Source: Gemmatimonadetes bacterium T265
Lineage (GTDB): Bacteria; Gemmatimonadota; Gemmatimonadetes; Gemmatimonadales; Gemmatimonadaceae
NCBI GenBank assembly: GCA_019973575.1
Contig: BPUI01000001.1
Span: 1-64,000, forward strand
Direction: 5' to 3'
Length of the DNA stretch: 64,000 nt
Part shown: piece after piece, positions 8,625 to 18,538 of the stretch
Numbering within the stretch: position 1 is the stretch's first letter
Layout: each line of letters opens with the position of its first letter
Notes under the pieces: model-generated
Told to the model about the DNA's origin: nothing
The model's input: the letters and a program-made list of their open reading frames with translations, nothing else
Databases searched by the model: none
Position numbers and translations under genes: made by a program

Positions 8625-9725
8625 ATGCTCCGCATCGGCATCGTCGGCCTGCCCAACGTGGGCAAGTCGACGCTCTTCAACGCGCTCACCTCCGCCGGCG
8701 TCCTCGCCGCCAACTACCCGTTCGCCACCAAGGACCCGAACGTCGGCCGCGTGAACGTCCCGGACGCGCGGCTCAGCGTGCTGTCCGACGTCGTCACGCC
8801 GCAGCGCACGGTCCCCGCGTCGGTCGAATTCGTCGACATCGCGGGCCTCGTCAAGGGCGCGTCGCAGGGCGAGGGGCTCGGCAACCAGTTCCTCGCCAAC
8901 ATCCGCGAGACCGACGCGATCGTGCACGTCGTGCGCTGCTTCGACGACGACGACGTGCTGCACGTGATGGGGTCGGTCGACCCCGCGCGCGACCGCGAGA
9001 CGATCGAGTTCGAACTCGCGCTCGCGGACCTCTCGGTCGTCGAGAAGCGGCTCGACCGCGCGCGCCGGGCGGCCAAGACCGGCGACAAGGACGCGCAGGC
9101 GGAGGCCGGCGTGCTGGAGCGCGCGTACGCGTACCTCAAGGACGGGCGCGCGCTGTTCGAGGCGCACCTGGGGCCGGAGGACCTCGCGCTGCTGCAGCCG
9201 CTATCGCTGCTGACGACGAAGCCGATCCTCTACGCGGCGAACGTCACCGACGCCGAGCTCACCGGCGACGAGGGGCCGCACCTGCGGGCGCTGCGGGCGG
9301 CGGTCGCCGCGGGCGGCGAGGTGGCCGAGGTCGTGCCGTTCTCGGCGAAGATCGAGAGCGAGCTCGCCGAGCTGCCCGAGGCGGACCGGGGGGAGTTCCT
9401 CGCGTCGTTAGGCCTGGAAAGCGCGGGGCTGGACCGGCTGATTCGCGCCGGGTACCGGCTGCTGGGGCTGCAGACCTATTTCACGGCGGGCGAGCAGGAG
9501 GTACGCGCGTGGACGATCCACCGCGGCGACACGGCGCCGAAGGCGGCGGGGGTGATCCACTCGGACTTCGAACGCGGGTTCATCAAGGCCGACACGGTCG
9601 GGTACGACGAGTTCGTCGCGAACGGCGGGTGGAAGGGGGCGCGGGAGAAGGGGGCGGTGCGGAGCGAGGGGAAGGACTACGTCGTGGAGGACGGGGACGT
9701 AATGTTGTTCAAGTTCAACGTGTAG
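8625..9725 (+). CDS. ychF: Redox-regulated ribosome-binding ATPase YchF
   Basis: A 366-residue Obg-family P-loop ATPase that binds ribosomes. The P-loop GLPNVGKSTLFNAL comes at residues 8-21, FVDIAGLVKGAS is the G3 region, and the C-terminal TGS-like domain ends with the family's conserved GDVMLFKFNV. It follows pth by 3 bases. The last 18 coding bases (9707-9724) are repeated exactly at 33630-33647; this marks the gene's 3' end as the attachment site of the island that follows. The YchF protein sequence is preserved at the junction and the stop here is TAG. Confidence 0.96.
   Translation: MLRIGIVGLPNVGKSTLFNALTSAGVLAANYPFATKDPNVGRVNVPDARLSVLSDVVTPQRTVPASVEFVDIAGLVKGASQGEGLGNQFLANIRETDAIVHVVRCFDDDDVLHVMGSVDPARDRETIEFELALADLSVVEKRLDRARRAAKTGDKDAQAEAGVLERAYAYLKDGRALFEAHLGPEDLALLQPLSLLTTKPILYAANVTDAELTGDEGPHLRALRAAVAAGGEVAEVVPFSAKIESELAELPEADRGEFLASLGLESAGLDRLIRAGYRLLGLQTYFTAGEQEVRAWTIHRGDTAPKAAGVIHSDFERGFIKADTVGYDEFVANGGWKGAREKGAVRSEGKDYVVEDGDVMLFKFNV
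9707..9724 (+). other. attL: left attachment repeat of the island, in the ychF 3' end
   Basis: The 18-bp sequence GTTCAAGTTCAACGTGTA occurs here and, identically and in the same direction, at 33630-33647. Here it encodes FKFNV plus the first two bases of the ychF stop codon. Flanking bases differ on both sides (T/C before, G/A after), so the identity block is exactly 18 bp. An 18-bp match by chance is negligible at this scale. With a tyrosine recombinase gene about 0.7 kb inside, this is the expected layout of an integrated element. Confidence 0.85.
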
Positions 9726-9855
9726 CATCGCGCTAAGTTGTTGCGATTGCGATCTATACGCCCGCGCTGTGTCCGCGTTGGGTCCGCGCCGCCCGATTGG
9801 GTGTTCCGTGCCGGTGTCGGGATGGCCCGTCCGTCAGGGCCGCCCGTACGCGAGC

Positions 9856-10422
9856 TCAGCACGTACGCCGCGAAATCAACGTCGTGGCGACCGCGGTCAG
9901 TGACACGAGCACCTCGAGACGTGAATCCGAGGTCGCGGTGATCCCGATACGCGCAGTTGGGAAGGCCGCCGTGGTCGTGATCGGGGAATCGGCGCCGATG
10001 GGGACGAGCGTCGGTATCGCGGCAGCGAGTTGCGCCACCGCGGCGGCCGCCGCGGTCCGGCCAGCCACGTCCGCATAGATCTCGGCGCGACGCAGCGCCC
10101 GCAGCAACGCCTCGGCCGCAATGCGCGCGGCATCCCACGTTGCTGCGAGATCACCCCGTCGCGCCGCCTCCCCCGCCCATGCGCGCTCGGCGTGGCTCGC
10201 GCGGTGCCGCGCGTCGCGGCACGCATCAATCGCGGTCAGCGTGTCTTCGTACCAGCTGATGCGCTTATCGAAGCCTCCTTCCACGCGCGTTTTCCGGACG
10301 CCATAGCGGTATCCCCCAACGGTCACCACTCCCGCGACGAGCAGCGGCGCTGCGGCCTTGAACCACTCGAGGAACGCCGGGCCGTCCGCCGACGTCGGCG
10401 AGCACGCGACCGGCCCGATCAT
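9856..10422 (-). CDS. Small membrane-anchored hypothetical protein next to integrase
   Basis: A 188-residue protein I do not recognise. After a short N-terminus, a single hydrophobic helix (AAPLLVAGVVTVGGYRYG, about residues 20-37) is followed by a basic stop and a helical, charged region (RISWYEDTLTAIDACRDARHRAS). The C-terminal half is Ala/Thr-rich. The ATG at 10422 overlaps the stop of the integrase remnant by four bases (ATGA), which decides the start and shows that both belonged to one transcript. It is the gene nearest the left attachment site. Between its end and ychF there are about 130 bases without a gene. Confidence 0.65.
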   Translation of the reverse strand: MIGPVACSPTSADGPAFLEWFKAAAPLLVAGVVTVGGYRYGVRKTRVEGGFDKRISWYEDTLTAIDACRDARHRASHAERAWAGEAARRGDLAATWDAARIAAEALLRALRRAEIYADVAGRTAAAAAVAQLAAAIPTLVPIGADSPITTTAAFPTARIGITATSDSRLEVLVSLTAVATTLISRRTC

Positions 10423-11555
10423 TCGGCGGTACGCGCGGCACGTTGGCCGCCGCCGATTTGCTGCGACGCCGCTTCGAGCGCGACGACGCCGTACGTTGTC
10501 GCCGCGTCCGCGTGCTGGTACCCGGTCTGCATAATCGCGAGCGAGCGCCAGCCGCCGGCAGCCATGACGTCTTGTGGCGGGAGGTGCCGCCGCTCGCTCG
10601 CCCGGAGCCGCCGGAGCGCGTGCCACCCGCCCCGCTCCATCGGCGGACGTTCGGCCAGCTTCTCGGCCCGCCGCAGCCAATAGCCCGCGAGCATCTTGTG
10701 CGCGGCCTTCGTGTCGTCGCTGGATGACGGGAAGAGCGGCGCATCGCCGAGCCGCGGGTGCTCGCGGAGGTAGGCGTCGAGCGCGGCGCGCGCGCCCGCG
10801 CTGATCGGGACCACGGCGTCGTACTCGCGCTTGTCGAACTCCTTCCGGAAGCGCAGAGCCCCGTGCGGCCAGTGCGCCGCCGCGCCGAGCGGCTGCCCGA
10901 CCGCGCCGAGGGCCGCCTCCATCTGCGAGCGCGTCCGGAGCACGTCGGAGGCCCGGAGGTTGACGAGCGCGTTGATGCGCCGCCCCGTGTGCCGGGCGAG
11001 CACGACGAGGCACGCGAAGCGGCCGCGCGGGTCGACTGCGAGCGCCTGCGCGCGCGTCGCCGCGTAGCGCCCGTCCGTGGTCACCGGCCACCGCGCGTTC
11101 GTCTCGCGCGGCCGCGTCACCCCCTCGAGCGGGTCCGCGACGAGCAGCGGGCGCCCGTTCACGCGGTGCTGGCGCGCCCACCGCACCATCGTCGCGAGCA
11201 GCTGCACCTCGTTCCGGATCGCCCCGGCCCGCGCGCCGGGTTCCTTCGTGCGGTGGCGCGGGCTCCCGATCGCGCCCGACCGGCGCGCGGCGGCGTAGGC
11301 GTCGACGCGATGCTGCGAGAGGTCGGCCACGGGCAGCGCGTCGGCGAAATGCTGGCCTAACAGCGCGAGCATGCTGCGCACCGTGCGTTGCCGAGCCGCG
11401 CTGAGTCGGGGCAGCCGCTCGGCGCGGTACAGGGCGACGAGCTGCCCCACCGTGAGCGGCCCGACGTAGCCCGCGTGCTTGAGCTGGGCGGTCTGGCGCG
11501 CGAGCGCTTCGGCGAGGCGCGTCGCGTGCGCGCGGTCGGTCGTCTGCAGGCTCTT

Positions 11556-11580
11556 TGAGGTTGCCCCGAAGTAACGGCCG
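11556..11580 (+). repeat. Terminal inverted repeat of the first IS (transposase 3' side)
   Basis: It starts TGAGGTTGCCCCG and ends AACGGCCG. It pairs with 12911-12935 read on the other strand, with four mismatches in 25. Confidence 0.9.
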
Positions 11581-11586
11581 CGTGGT

Positions 11587-12477
11587 TTAGGCCGCCCGCC
11601 GCGTGTCGGCGAGCTGCCGTTTGTACTGTCTCTCGTACTGCAGCGGGCTCACGTACTTCAGCGTCGAGTGTCGCCGCTCCGCATTGTACCACGCGACGAA
11701 CTCGGCGAGCGCGCGGTACGCCGCGGCCCGGGTCGCGAACGCGGCGCCGGCGAGTAGCTCGTGCTCCAGCGTCGAGAAGAAGCTCTCCGCGACGGCGTTA
11801 TCCCAGCAGTCCCCCCGGCGACTCATGCTCGGCCGCATGCCGGACGACGCGAGCACGGCGCGGTACGCCCGGCTCGCGTACGCCGAGCCCCTGTCCGTGT
11901 GATGGATCAGCCCCGGCGGCGGCCGGCGCGCGGCCAAGGCCATGCGCAATGCGGCGAGTGGGCCGGCGGTCGCCAGCGTGTCGCAGGTGGCCCAGCCGAC
12001 GACGCGCCGCGAGCTCAGGTCGAGCAGCACCGACAAGAAGAGCCAGCCCTCGCGCGTGGGCACGGGTACGCCGCAGGCGTACGTCAGGTCGCCGCACCAC
12101 GCGGCGTTAGGCGTCGGGTGGTCGGCCACGCCGAAGCGCCGCTCGAGCAGGTTGGGCGCGACCGGCTCGGCGTGCGCGCTGTCCGTCGTGCGCACCCGCC
12201 GCCGCGTCCGGCGCCCCACCAGGCCGTCCTCGCACATGAGGCGCGCGACGCGCTTCCGGGCGACGCGCACACCCGCGTCGCGCACACCCGCGTCGCGCAG
12301 TTCGCGGTGTACGCGCGGCGCCCCGTAGCAGCCACGCCCCCCGCGGTGCGCCGCCCGCACGTGCACGCGCAGCCGCTCGTCGGCCGCGGCGCGGGCCGGC
12401 GGCGGCCCGGCCGCACGCCGCCGGGCCTGGTTGTAGCCGCTCACGCTCACGCCCAACGCGTCGCACATGAGTCGCAC
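11587..12477 (-). CDS. IS3-family transposase OrfB (DDE catalytic subunit)
   Basis: A 296-residue rve-type DDE integrase-fold transposase that cuts and joins the IS ends. The catalytic residues are visible: D in WCGDLTYACG, D in IHHTDRGSAYAS, and E in WDNAVAESFFSTLEHE. The N-terminal HTH_21-like part (GCYGAPRVHRELRDAGV) contains a short tandem duplication (DAGVRDAGVR) from a 15-bp repeat. The start is uncertain: a GTG at 12477 is used here, but homologous sequence (IAAHRGRFPVRLMC) continues upstream in frame to the OrfA stop. There is no ATG before that point. Confidence 0.9.
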   Translation of the reverse strand: MRLMCDALGVSVSGYNQARRRAAGPPPARAAADERLRVHVRAAHRGGRGCYGAPRVHRELRDAGVRDAGVRVARKRVARLMCEDGLVGRRTRRRVRTTDSAHAEPVAPNLLERRFGVADHPTPNAAWCGDLTYACGVPVPTREGWLFLSVLLDLSSRRVVGWATCDTLATAGPLAALRMALAARRPPPGLIHHTDRGSAYASRAYRAVLASSGMRPSMSRRGDCWDNAVAESFFSTLEHELLAGAAFATRAAAYRALAEFVAWYNAERRHSTLKYVSPLQYERQYKRQLADTRRAA

Positions 12478-12531
12478 CGGGAACCGTCCGCGGTGCGCGG
12501 CGATGGCGGCGTACGAGCGTATGCGTGTCGC

Positions 12532-12870
12532 TCACCGCGACGCCCTCGCGACGTACACCGCCGCACTTGTTACGAAGGCGAGCTCCTGCTTGAGGCGCGC
12601 GACCTCGCGATCGAGTCGCCGCACCTCGTCCGCCTCGCGTGGCAGGCGCCCGTTGCCCGGGCACACATCGGCCGGCGGCGCCCCGGCGCGCTCGGCCGTC
12701 TGGCGCTGCCACTTCCGCAACAGGTCGTCCCGGACGTCGAGCTCACGCGCGATCTGCGTCATGGGCACCCCCGCCGCGCGCCGCTCGGCGACGCGGCGCA
12801 CCGCCTCCACCTTGAACTCGGCCGTGAACCGCCGCCGTTCCCGCGGTCCCTGCCCGTTGTCCTTCGGCAT
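12532..12870 (-). CDS. IS3-family transposase OrfA (helix-turn-helix subunit)
   Basis: A 112-residue OrfA. RRRFTAEFKVEAVRRVAE followed by GVPMTQIARELDV and LRKWQRQT is the IS3-type helix-turn-helix that recognises the element's ends, and EVRRLDREVARLKQELAF is the leucine-zipper segment. It ends in TGA. Unlike the usual arrangement, the downstream OrfB frame is the same as OrfA: the 18 codons after the TGA stay open and read into OrfB (RSYAAIAAHRGRF). A -1 frameshift therefore cannot make the usual OrfAB fusion; read-through of the TGA, or an earlier inactivating change, would be needed. Confidence 0.88.
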   Translation of the reverse strand: MPKDNGQGPRERRRFTAEFKVEAVRRVAERRAAGVPMTQIARELDVRDDLLRKWQRQTAERAGAPPADVCPGNGRLPREADEVRRLDREVARLKQELAFVTSAAVYVARASR

Positions 12871-12910
12871 CCGCCACCTCCGCCCGGAAGCATAGCCGGG
12901 CCTACATTGG

Positions 12911-12935
12911 CGGCCGTTTCAGCGGGGCAAGCTCA
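12911..12935 (-). repeat. Terminal inverted repeat of the first IS (transposase 5' side)
   Basis: Read on the minus strand it starts TGAGCTTGCCCCG and ends AACGGCCG, matching the repeat at 11556-11580. The 3-bp target duplication follows at 12936-12938. Confidence 0.9.
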
Positions 12936-13190
12936 CTTGCGGTCCTTCTGCCCTGCCCCGAGCCGCACCTCGCGATAGATCGCGCCGCCGCGCTCGTAGA
13001 GGCGCACGGCGACGCCGTCCACCTCGACCGTCTTCGTCCAGGGCTTCCGGGCGCGGGGCATGGGCGGAGAAGTTAGGCACGCGCGGGGCTATGCGTAACG
13101 AAACTGCGGCTCTGGCGCATATCGAGCGCCGCAGTCATGTTAGCGCACCGGCATTCGTGCCCCGTCCCCGCCTCCCTTCGCCCCACCCCC

Positions 13191-13877
13191 GTGCCTCGTC
13201 TCCCCCGCTCGCTCGCCCCCGCCGCAGCCCTCCTGCCCCTCCTCGTGGCGGCACGCGCGGCGCACGGCCAGACGTTCAGCACCGGGCAGGTGGTCTACGC
13301 GGCGCCGAGCACGCCGAGCTACTGGTACAGCGGCTGCGTCGTCGGCGCGGGGCGCAGTAATGCGTCGTACCAGGTCGCGTGTGCGGGGACGACGTTCTGG
13401 GTCACCGGCGACCACATCCGCACGAGCGCCCCGCCGCCCTACCCGGACCCGATGCGCCCCGGGCAGACGATCACGCCGGTCATCACGCCCTCGAACGTCC
13501 CGGCCGCGGCCGCCCAACTCGGGACGCCCGCGGCGGCCCCGGCGCCCGCCGGCGAGGGGCCCGGCTCGTACGCACAGGGCGTGGCGCGGCGCATCGCGCG
13601 GGACAACGCCGACGCGGCGAGCGCCGTGCTCCGGCCGGGCACCTACCCGTGCTACGCGGGGGGTCAGTACACGTTCTCGGACCTCGTCATCACGGGCCCG
13701 CACCGCTACACGGTGCAGCCGGGCGGCAGCGGGGCGTTCAGCCTCGCCCGGGGCGTGGTGACGTTCGCGTCGGGGCCGTACGCGGGCGCGTACGCGCGCA
13801 TGGTCGACGGGCACACGGTCGGGGTCTCGGCCAAGGGGAACACGGACCTCGGCACGCAGTGCGGCCTCAAGCAGTAG
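13191..13877 (+). CDS. Secreted hypothetical protein
   Basis: An exported protein of about 228 residues with no recognised family. The GTG at 13191 starts directly at a signal peptide (PRLPRSLAPAAALLPLLVA, cleavage near AHGQ). An in-frame ATG at 13137 is possible but would put 18 residues before the signal. The mature part begins with a domain of about 55 residues (GQVVYAAPSTPSYWYSGC) that resembles small SH3-like or barrel-like folds, passes through a Pro/Ala linker, and ends with a second domain (GTYPCYAGGQYTFSDLVITG) containing paired cysteines. It lies between the disrupted integrase and the second IS. Confidence 0.65.
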   Translation: MPRLPRSLAPAAALLPLLVAARAAHGQTFSTGQVVYAAPSTPSYWYSGCVVGAGRSNASYQVACAGTTFWVTGDHIRTSAPPPYPDPMRPGQTITPVITPSNVPAAAAQLGTPAAAPAPAGEGPGSYAQGVARRIARDNADAASAVLRPGTYPCYAGGQYTFSDLVITGPHRYTVQPGGSGAFSLARGVVTFASGPYAGAYARMVDGHTVGVSAKGNTDLGTQCGLKQ

Positions 13878-13930
13878 CCAGCAGCGGGCGCGCCGCGTCG
13901 GGCGAGACGTCCGGCGCCGCGCACGCCGAA

Positions 13931-13958
13931 TGAACCGCGCCGGGTTTGGAGGAGGCTC
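13931..13958 (+). repeat. Left terminal inverted repeat of the second IS
   Basis: A 28-bp repeat beginning TGAACCGCGCCGGGTTTG. It pairs with 15245-15272 with a single mismatch (G/C at position 18). Confidence 0.93.
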
Positions 13959-13980
13959 CCAGCCGTGAGAGATTCGGAGC

Positions 13981-15242
<1,262 letters not shown>

Positions 15243-15244
15243 CC

Positions 15245-15272
15245 GAGCCTCCTCGAAACCCGGCGCGGTTCA
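15245..15272 (-). repeat. Right terminal inverted repeat of the second IS
   Basis: Read on the minus strand it begins TGAACCGCGCCGGGTTTC and matches the left repeat at 27 of 28 positions. Confidence 0.93.
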
Positions 15273-16341
15273 ACCCGCCCCGGACCTCCGGGCCCTGCAG
15301 TACTTCCGGATGGCGCTCGACAACATCCTCGACCGCCCCACGACGTTCCAGGCGACCGCGCCGGACGGCGAGGCGTACGGCACGGCCGCGACGGTGCAGC
15401 ACGCGCTGCGCGAGCTGCGCGAGCTGCGGGGGCAGGCGACCGATCTCCTACACACCGCCTCGCCCGACTTGGCGGCCGCGGACCGCGGCCGAGCGGACCG
15501 CTCGAGTTGGCTGCGGGCCTTGGACGCGGGCCAAAACGCGCAGCGGATGCCCGTCGACGAGCTCCAGGCCACGATCGGCCGGCAACCCGCCCCGGCGCAG
15601 GAGCAGTTTCGGTTAGGCGCGCTCGCAGCTGACAAGGCCGCGGTCGCCACCACCCCCGACGCGCGCGACGTCGTGCCGAAGATTTGGGGCACGAAGGCCG
15701 CCCGGGACCGCTACGCGGCGATTCTCCCCGGGGGGCCCGAGGGGGACGCCTTCCGGGGGCTCCAGGCCGCGATGGACCGGGAGGCGGCGCGGCGCGACCT
15801 CGTGCAGTTCGTCACGGGCGGGTCGCAGACCGCGGACAAGGGCGCCGGCGCCGCGGAGGTCGCGGGTACCCTGGACCCGGCCCTCCTCAAGGGTGCGGGC
15901 GCGCTCGTGGCCGGCCACCCGCTCGGCGCCGCGCCGATCCTCGCCCGCCTGCTCGCCCACGCACAGACGCTCCGCCTCGGCCAGGACCGGGGCGCGCTCC
16001 TCGCCGACGCGCTCACGAGCGACGACCCGCAGGCCGTGCTGGCGCGCCTGCTCGCGCCGCCGGCCGCCGGCCCGGGCGCGGCCCCGTTCCGCCTGACGCT
16101 CGGCGGCGTCGCGCGCGCGTTCGGCACCCTCGCCGGCCAGGACGGGATGGGCACCGCACCCGCCCCGACGCTCGGGTCCGCGCCGGTGACGCTCGCCGCC
16201 ATGCCCGCCATCGCCGCGCCGGCGGGCCGCCGGAGTCCCCCGGCCAGCGCCGCCGCGCGGCGCCGCCCCGCGTCCGCCACGCTCACCGCCGCGACCGCCG
16301 GGCCGTCGCCCGCGCTCGCCGCAGTGCTCGGCCTTCACTGA
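15273..16341 (+). pseudogene. 5'-truncated phage structural protein (internal virion/DNA-injection type)
   Basis: The frame is open right up to the IS end and reads as protein from the first base (PAPDLRALQYFRMALDNI), so the 5' part of the gene has been removed at the IS boundary. About 355 codons remain, with a possible ATG at 15310. The pattern fits the C-terminal helical region of very large phage virion or DNA-injection proteins: DRSSWLRALDAGQNAQRMP, FRLGALAADKAAVA, and VPKIWGTKAARDRYAAIL then LVQFVTGGSQTADKG. The last 100 residues are Ala/Pro-rich. The family call is from recalled sequence pattern and should be read as probable. Confidence 0.65.
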
Positions 16342-16476
16342 GCACCACGGACCATCGGCGTAACTTGCGAAATCGCAAGCGAGCCGCGAGAGCGCGCGTC
16401 CGACGAGACGCGTCCGCCCAACGACTCGCGCGACGAGCCGCCGGACGAGGCAGCGCACGCCCTGCTGTCGGCCGCC

Positions 16477-16932
16477 ATGTTCCAGGGCCGCGGGGCAGTG
16501 CTCGACGACATCGCCCGGCACCTGCGCGAAGACCTGATCGCGCGCGCGGGTGCCGCGGAGGCCGCGGACGACCGGACGGTCGCCGTGCCCCTGCTCGCCG
16601 TGCGGCTCCTCGTGCAGGTGCTGATGGCGTACGGCCCGCCGGCGCACCTCCTCCTCGCCATGCTCGACGTCGCGGCGGTCGACACGTACCGGCAGCACCG
16701 GTCGGCGCGCCGGGCGTACGCCTGGCACGTCGCGCCCGACGTGATGCCGGCGATGCAGGCCGCGATGCGCCTGCAGCCGGCGACGTGGGTCGTCGAGCCG
16801 CTGGTGTCCGCGCGGACGCACCTCTTCGGGTCGCCCGTGCGCCTCGACCCGACGCTCGCCCCAGGGGCGATCTACCTCCGGCCGGATGGATGGGGCGACG
16901 CGCCCGATGGGGCGGCGTGCACGAAGCGTTAG
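16477..16932 (+). CDS. Hypothetical protein, possibly phage-derived
   Basis: A 151-residue protein I do not recognise. It has a helical N-terminal half (VLDDIARHLREDLIARAG, then a hydrophobic helix VPLLAVRLLVQVLMAYG) and a C-terminal part with paired aromatic residues (AYAWHVAPDVMPAMQAAM, GAIYLRPDGWG). The frame is open upstream as far as the stop of the previous fragment and still looks protein-like (ERASDETRPPNDSRDEPP), but it has no ATG, GTG or TTG there, so the ATG at 16477 is used. The stop TAG lies inside a CGTTAGGC word. Confidence 0.5.
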   Translation: MFQGRGAVLDDIARHLREDLIARAGAAEAADDRTVAVPLLAVRLLVQVLMAYGPPAHLLLAMLDVAAVDTYRQHRSARRAYAWHVAPDVMPAMQAAMRLQPATWVVEPLVSARTHLFGSPVRLDPTLAPGAIYLRPDGWGDAPDGAACTKR

Positions 16933-17016
16933 GCGGTCATGCCCGTGCCGCTCGGGAGTGCGCGTGACCGCGGGCGGGTGTTACTTCTCCAATCCCTCGC
17001 GACGGAGCCAGACCCT

Positions 17017-17322
17017 ATGACGAGCCCTGGCGCAGAGCGCCGGCCTTCGCGCGCGCCGACGCGCGCGATCACGCTGCCGAAGCGGTACCTCACCACGCGC
17101 GAGGCGTGCTGGTGCTACGGCACGACCGAGGACTACCTCGAGTCCGTGTCGGTCGCCGACCTCCCGCGCAACAAGCGCGGGCACCGGACGGTGCGCTACG
17201 ATGTCGTCGACCGCGAGCGGTACTTCGCCACGTTCCGCGTCGCGGGCGACGAGGGGTCGACGCGGCGTGAGCTGCCGACCGCCTTGCCCGTCGTGGTGTT
17301 CGTCCCGTCTTCGGACGGCTAA
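17017..17322 (+). CDS. Small excisionase/MerR-like DNA-binding protein
   Basis: A 101-residue protein. The segment PKRYLTTREACWCYGTTEDYL followed by RGHRTVRYDVVDRERYF looks like the winged-helix fold of excisionases and MerR-type helix-turn-helix proteins: a recognition helix, a basic wing, and a conserved 'VRYDVVDRERYF' end. In an island with a tyrosine recombinase, such a protein could be a directionality factor, but this is inference from size and pattern. The ATG at 17017 is preferred over one at 16939 because the preceding residues are unstructured. Confidence 0.5.
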   Translation: MTSPGAERRPSRAPTRAITLPKRYLTTREACWCYGTTEDYLESVSVADLPRNKRGHRTVRYDVVDRERYFATFRVAGDEGSTRRELPTALPVVVFVPSSDG

Positions 17323-17359
17323 GCCTCACGGTACGGTCAGCCGACGGCCGCCGTCGCGG

Positions 17360-17674
17360 TCACGGCGGCGCCGGCCACGTGAGCACCGGGAGTGGGCTGT
17401 ACGGCAGCTCCTCGCGCAGTAGGGCCTCCGTCCACGCCCCATTGAGGCGCGCCCACGCCTTGCCCGGGTAGCCCGCCGCCCACGCCGCGAGGGCGGGCGC
17501 GAGGGCCCCGCGCGCGACCAGCGCGACGAGGACCGACCGGTCGTCGGGCGGCACCCGCGCGGCGAGGGCGGCGAGATAGGCGAGCAGCGCGCCGGCGGCA
17601 CGCGGCGGCAGCACGTCCAAGTACGGGCGCGCGGCCGCGGCGACGGCGCGGCGCGGGGACAACCACGGGGACAT
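17360..17674 (-). CDS. Small island paralog A (PPDDR-VLVA family)
   Basis: A 104-residue protein of unknown function and the first of three paralogs in the island (see 26699-27037 and 27037-27630). Shared features, in order: an Ala/Arg-rich first helix, a hydrophobic helix (GALLAYLAALAARV), the motif PPDDRSVLVALV, GALAPALAAW, a helix with a conserved tryptophan (AWTEALLREELP), and the end LPVLTWPAP. The open frame extends far upstream of 17674, but only the part from this ATG matches the paralogs. The gene lies opposite in direction to its neighbours. Confidence 0.6.
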   Translation of the reverse strand: MSPWLSPRRAVAAAARPYLDVLPPRAAGALLAYLAALAARVPPDDRSVLVALVARGALAPALAAWAAGYPGKAWARLNGAWTEALLREELPYSPLPVLTWPAPP

Positions 17675-17920
17675 GGCGGGGCGGGGGCGGCGGGGCGGGC
17701 GGCGCGTGGGGCGCCAGCGTCCCGCGGTCCGCACGGGCCGGACGCGCGCGCGCCGGCGGCGTAACCGACGGGCGCGCGACCCGTGACGGCGCGTCTCCCC
17801 CTGGGGGCGTGGCCGGGCCCCCACACGACGCGGTACCTGCGGCCCCGCCGCACCGGTGCGCCCAGGGCGCGGGCCGGGCGGGCAACCGGCCCTAGACGTT
17901 AGGCAGTCTCCGCGCGCGGC

Positions 17921-18538
17921 GTGACGGCCCGCCCACCACGTCGTCCCGCGGCCGCGCCGGCGACGGTCGACGCCGCGTTCGCGCCAGCGTACCAATTCGT
18001 GCTCGCGCGCGAGGTGGGCTGGGCCCACACCCGCACGACCCGGGCGGCCCGACGCTCGACGGCGTCACGCAGACCACGTACGACAGCTGGCGCGAGGCGA
18101 AGCGGCTCCCGGGCCGCTCCGTGCGCGCGATGACGCACGACGAGCGCGCCGCGATCTACGACGGCTACTGGCGCGCGTGCAGCGCCGACGTCGTCGACCG
18201 CCCGTGCCCGCACACCGCGCTCCGCCACTTCGACTGCGCGATCAAGAGCGGGCCGGGCCGCGCCGCGCAGCTCCTCCAGGCAACGCTCGGGTTCGAGGGC
18301 GCCCAGGTCGACGGCCGGATCGGCCCCGCCACGCCCCGCGCCGGCCGCCGGCGCGCCGCCGGGCGGCGACGACGCGCTCGTGCGCACCTACCTCGCCGGC
18401 CGCGCCGCGTTCTACCGCCGCCTCGTCGCCAAGCGCCCGACGAGCGCGGAGTTCTTGCCCGGCTGGTTGGCGCGCCTCCGCCACGTCGCCCGCCAGGTCG
18501 GCGTCCCCGTCGCGCCGGCCTTCGCCGGGCGCGCCTAA
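17921..18538 (+). pseudogene. Decayed GH108-type phage endolysin
   Basis: Three frames joined by two frameshifts give a glycoside hydrolase 108 (ZliS-like N-acetylmuramidase) protein. Frame 1 starts at GTG 17921 and contains AYQFVLAREVGW, where the Glu would be catalytic. A one-base loss near 18035 leads to frame 2: DPGGPTLDGVTQTTYDSW, MTHDERAAIYDGYWRACS, HFDCAIKSGPGRAAQLLQ and DGRIGPAT. A second shift near 18350 leads to frame 3: LVRTYLAGRAAFYRRLVAKR and FLPGWLARLRHVARQVG, then stop. The order and spacing match the family from end to end. It would have cleaved peptidoglycan for phage lysis. Confidence 0.8.

Larger units (their letters stand above)
11556..12935 (-). mobile_element. IS3-family insertion sequence in the integrase gene (1,380 bp)
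   Basis: Ends are set by 25-bp imperfect inverted repeats (21 of 25 matching) that begin TGAG and share TTGCCCCG and AACGGCCG. A direct repeat CTT on the plus strand (AAG on the gene strand) flanks the element at 11553-11555 and 12936-12938, the 3-bp duplication typical of the IS3 family. It contains orfA and the DDE transposase orfB on the minus strand, the same direction as the interrupted integrase. Confidence 0.92.
10419..13061 (-). pseudogene. Tyrosine recombinase/integrase gene interrupted by an IS3-family element
   Basis: Two exactly matching pieces form one gene. The 5' piece (13061 down to 12936) encodes 42 codons starting MPRARKPWTKTVEVDG and ending GQKDRK. The 3' piece (11552 down to 10419) continues SLQTTDRAHATRLAEAL and runs to the stop. 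Removing the IS and one 3-bp duplication (AAG) gives a continuous 419-residue frame. Catalytic features of a phage-type tyrosine recombinase are visible in the 3' piece: ARHTGRRINAL (first arginine), FRKEFDKREYDAVV (lysine), WHALRRLRAS (HxxR), GGWRS and TGYQHAD (tyrosine nucleophile). It is the likely former integrase of the island. A GTG at 11450 could still start a truncated protein that lacks part of the core-binding domain. Confidence 0.88.

Noticed and set aside
10900-11450. Second gene on the plus strand opposite the integrase
   Set aside because: Frames there are antisense to a clear recombinase domain and show no family pattern or ribosome site.
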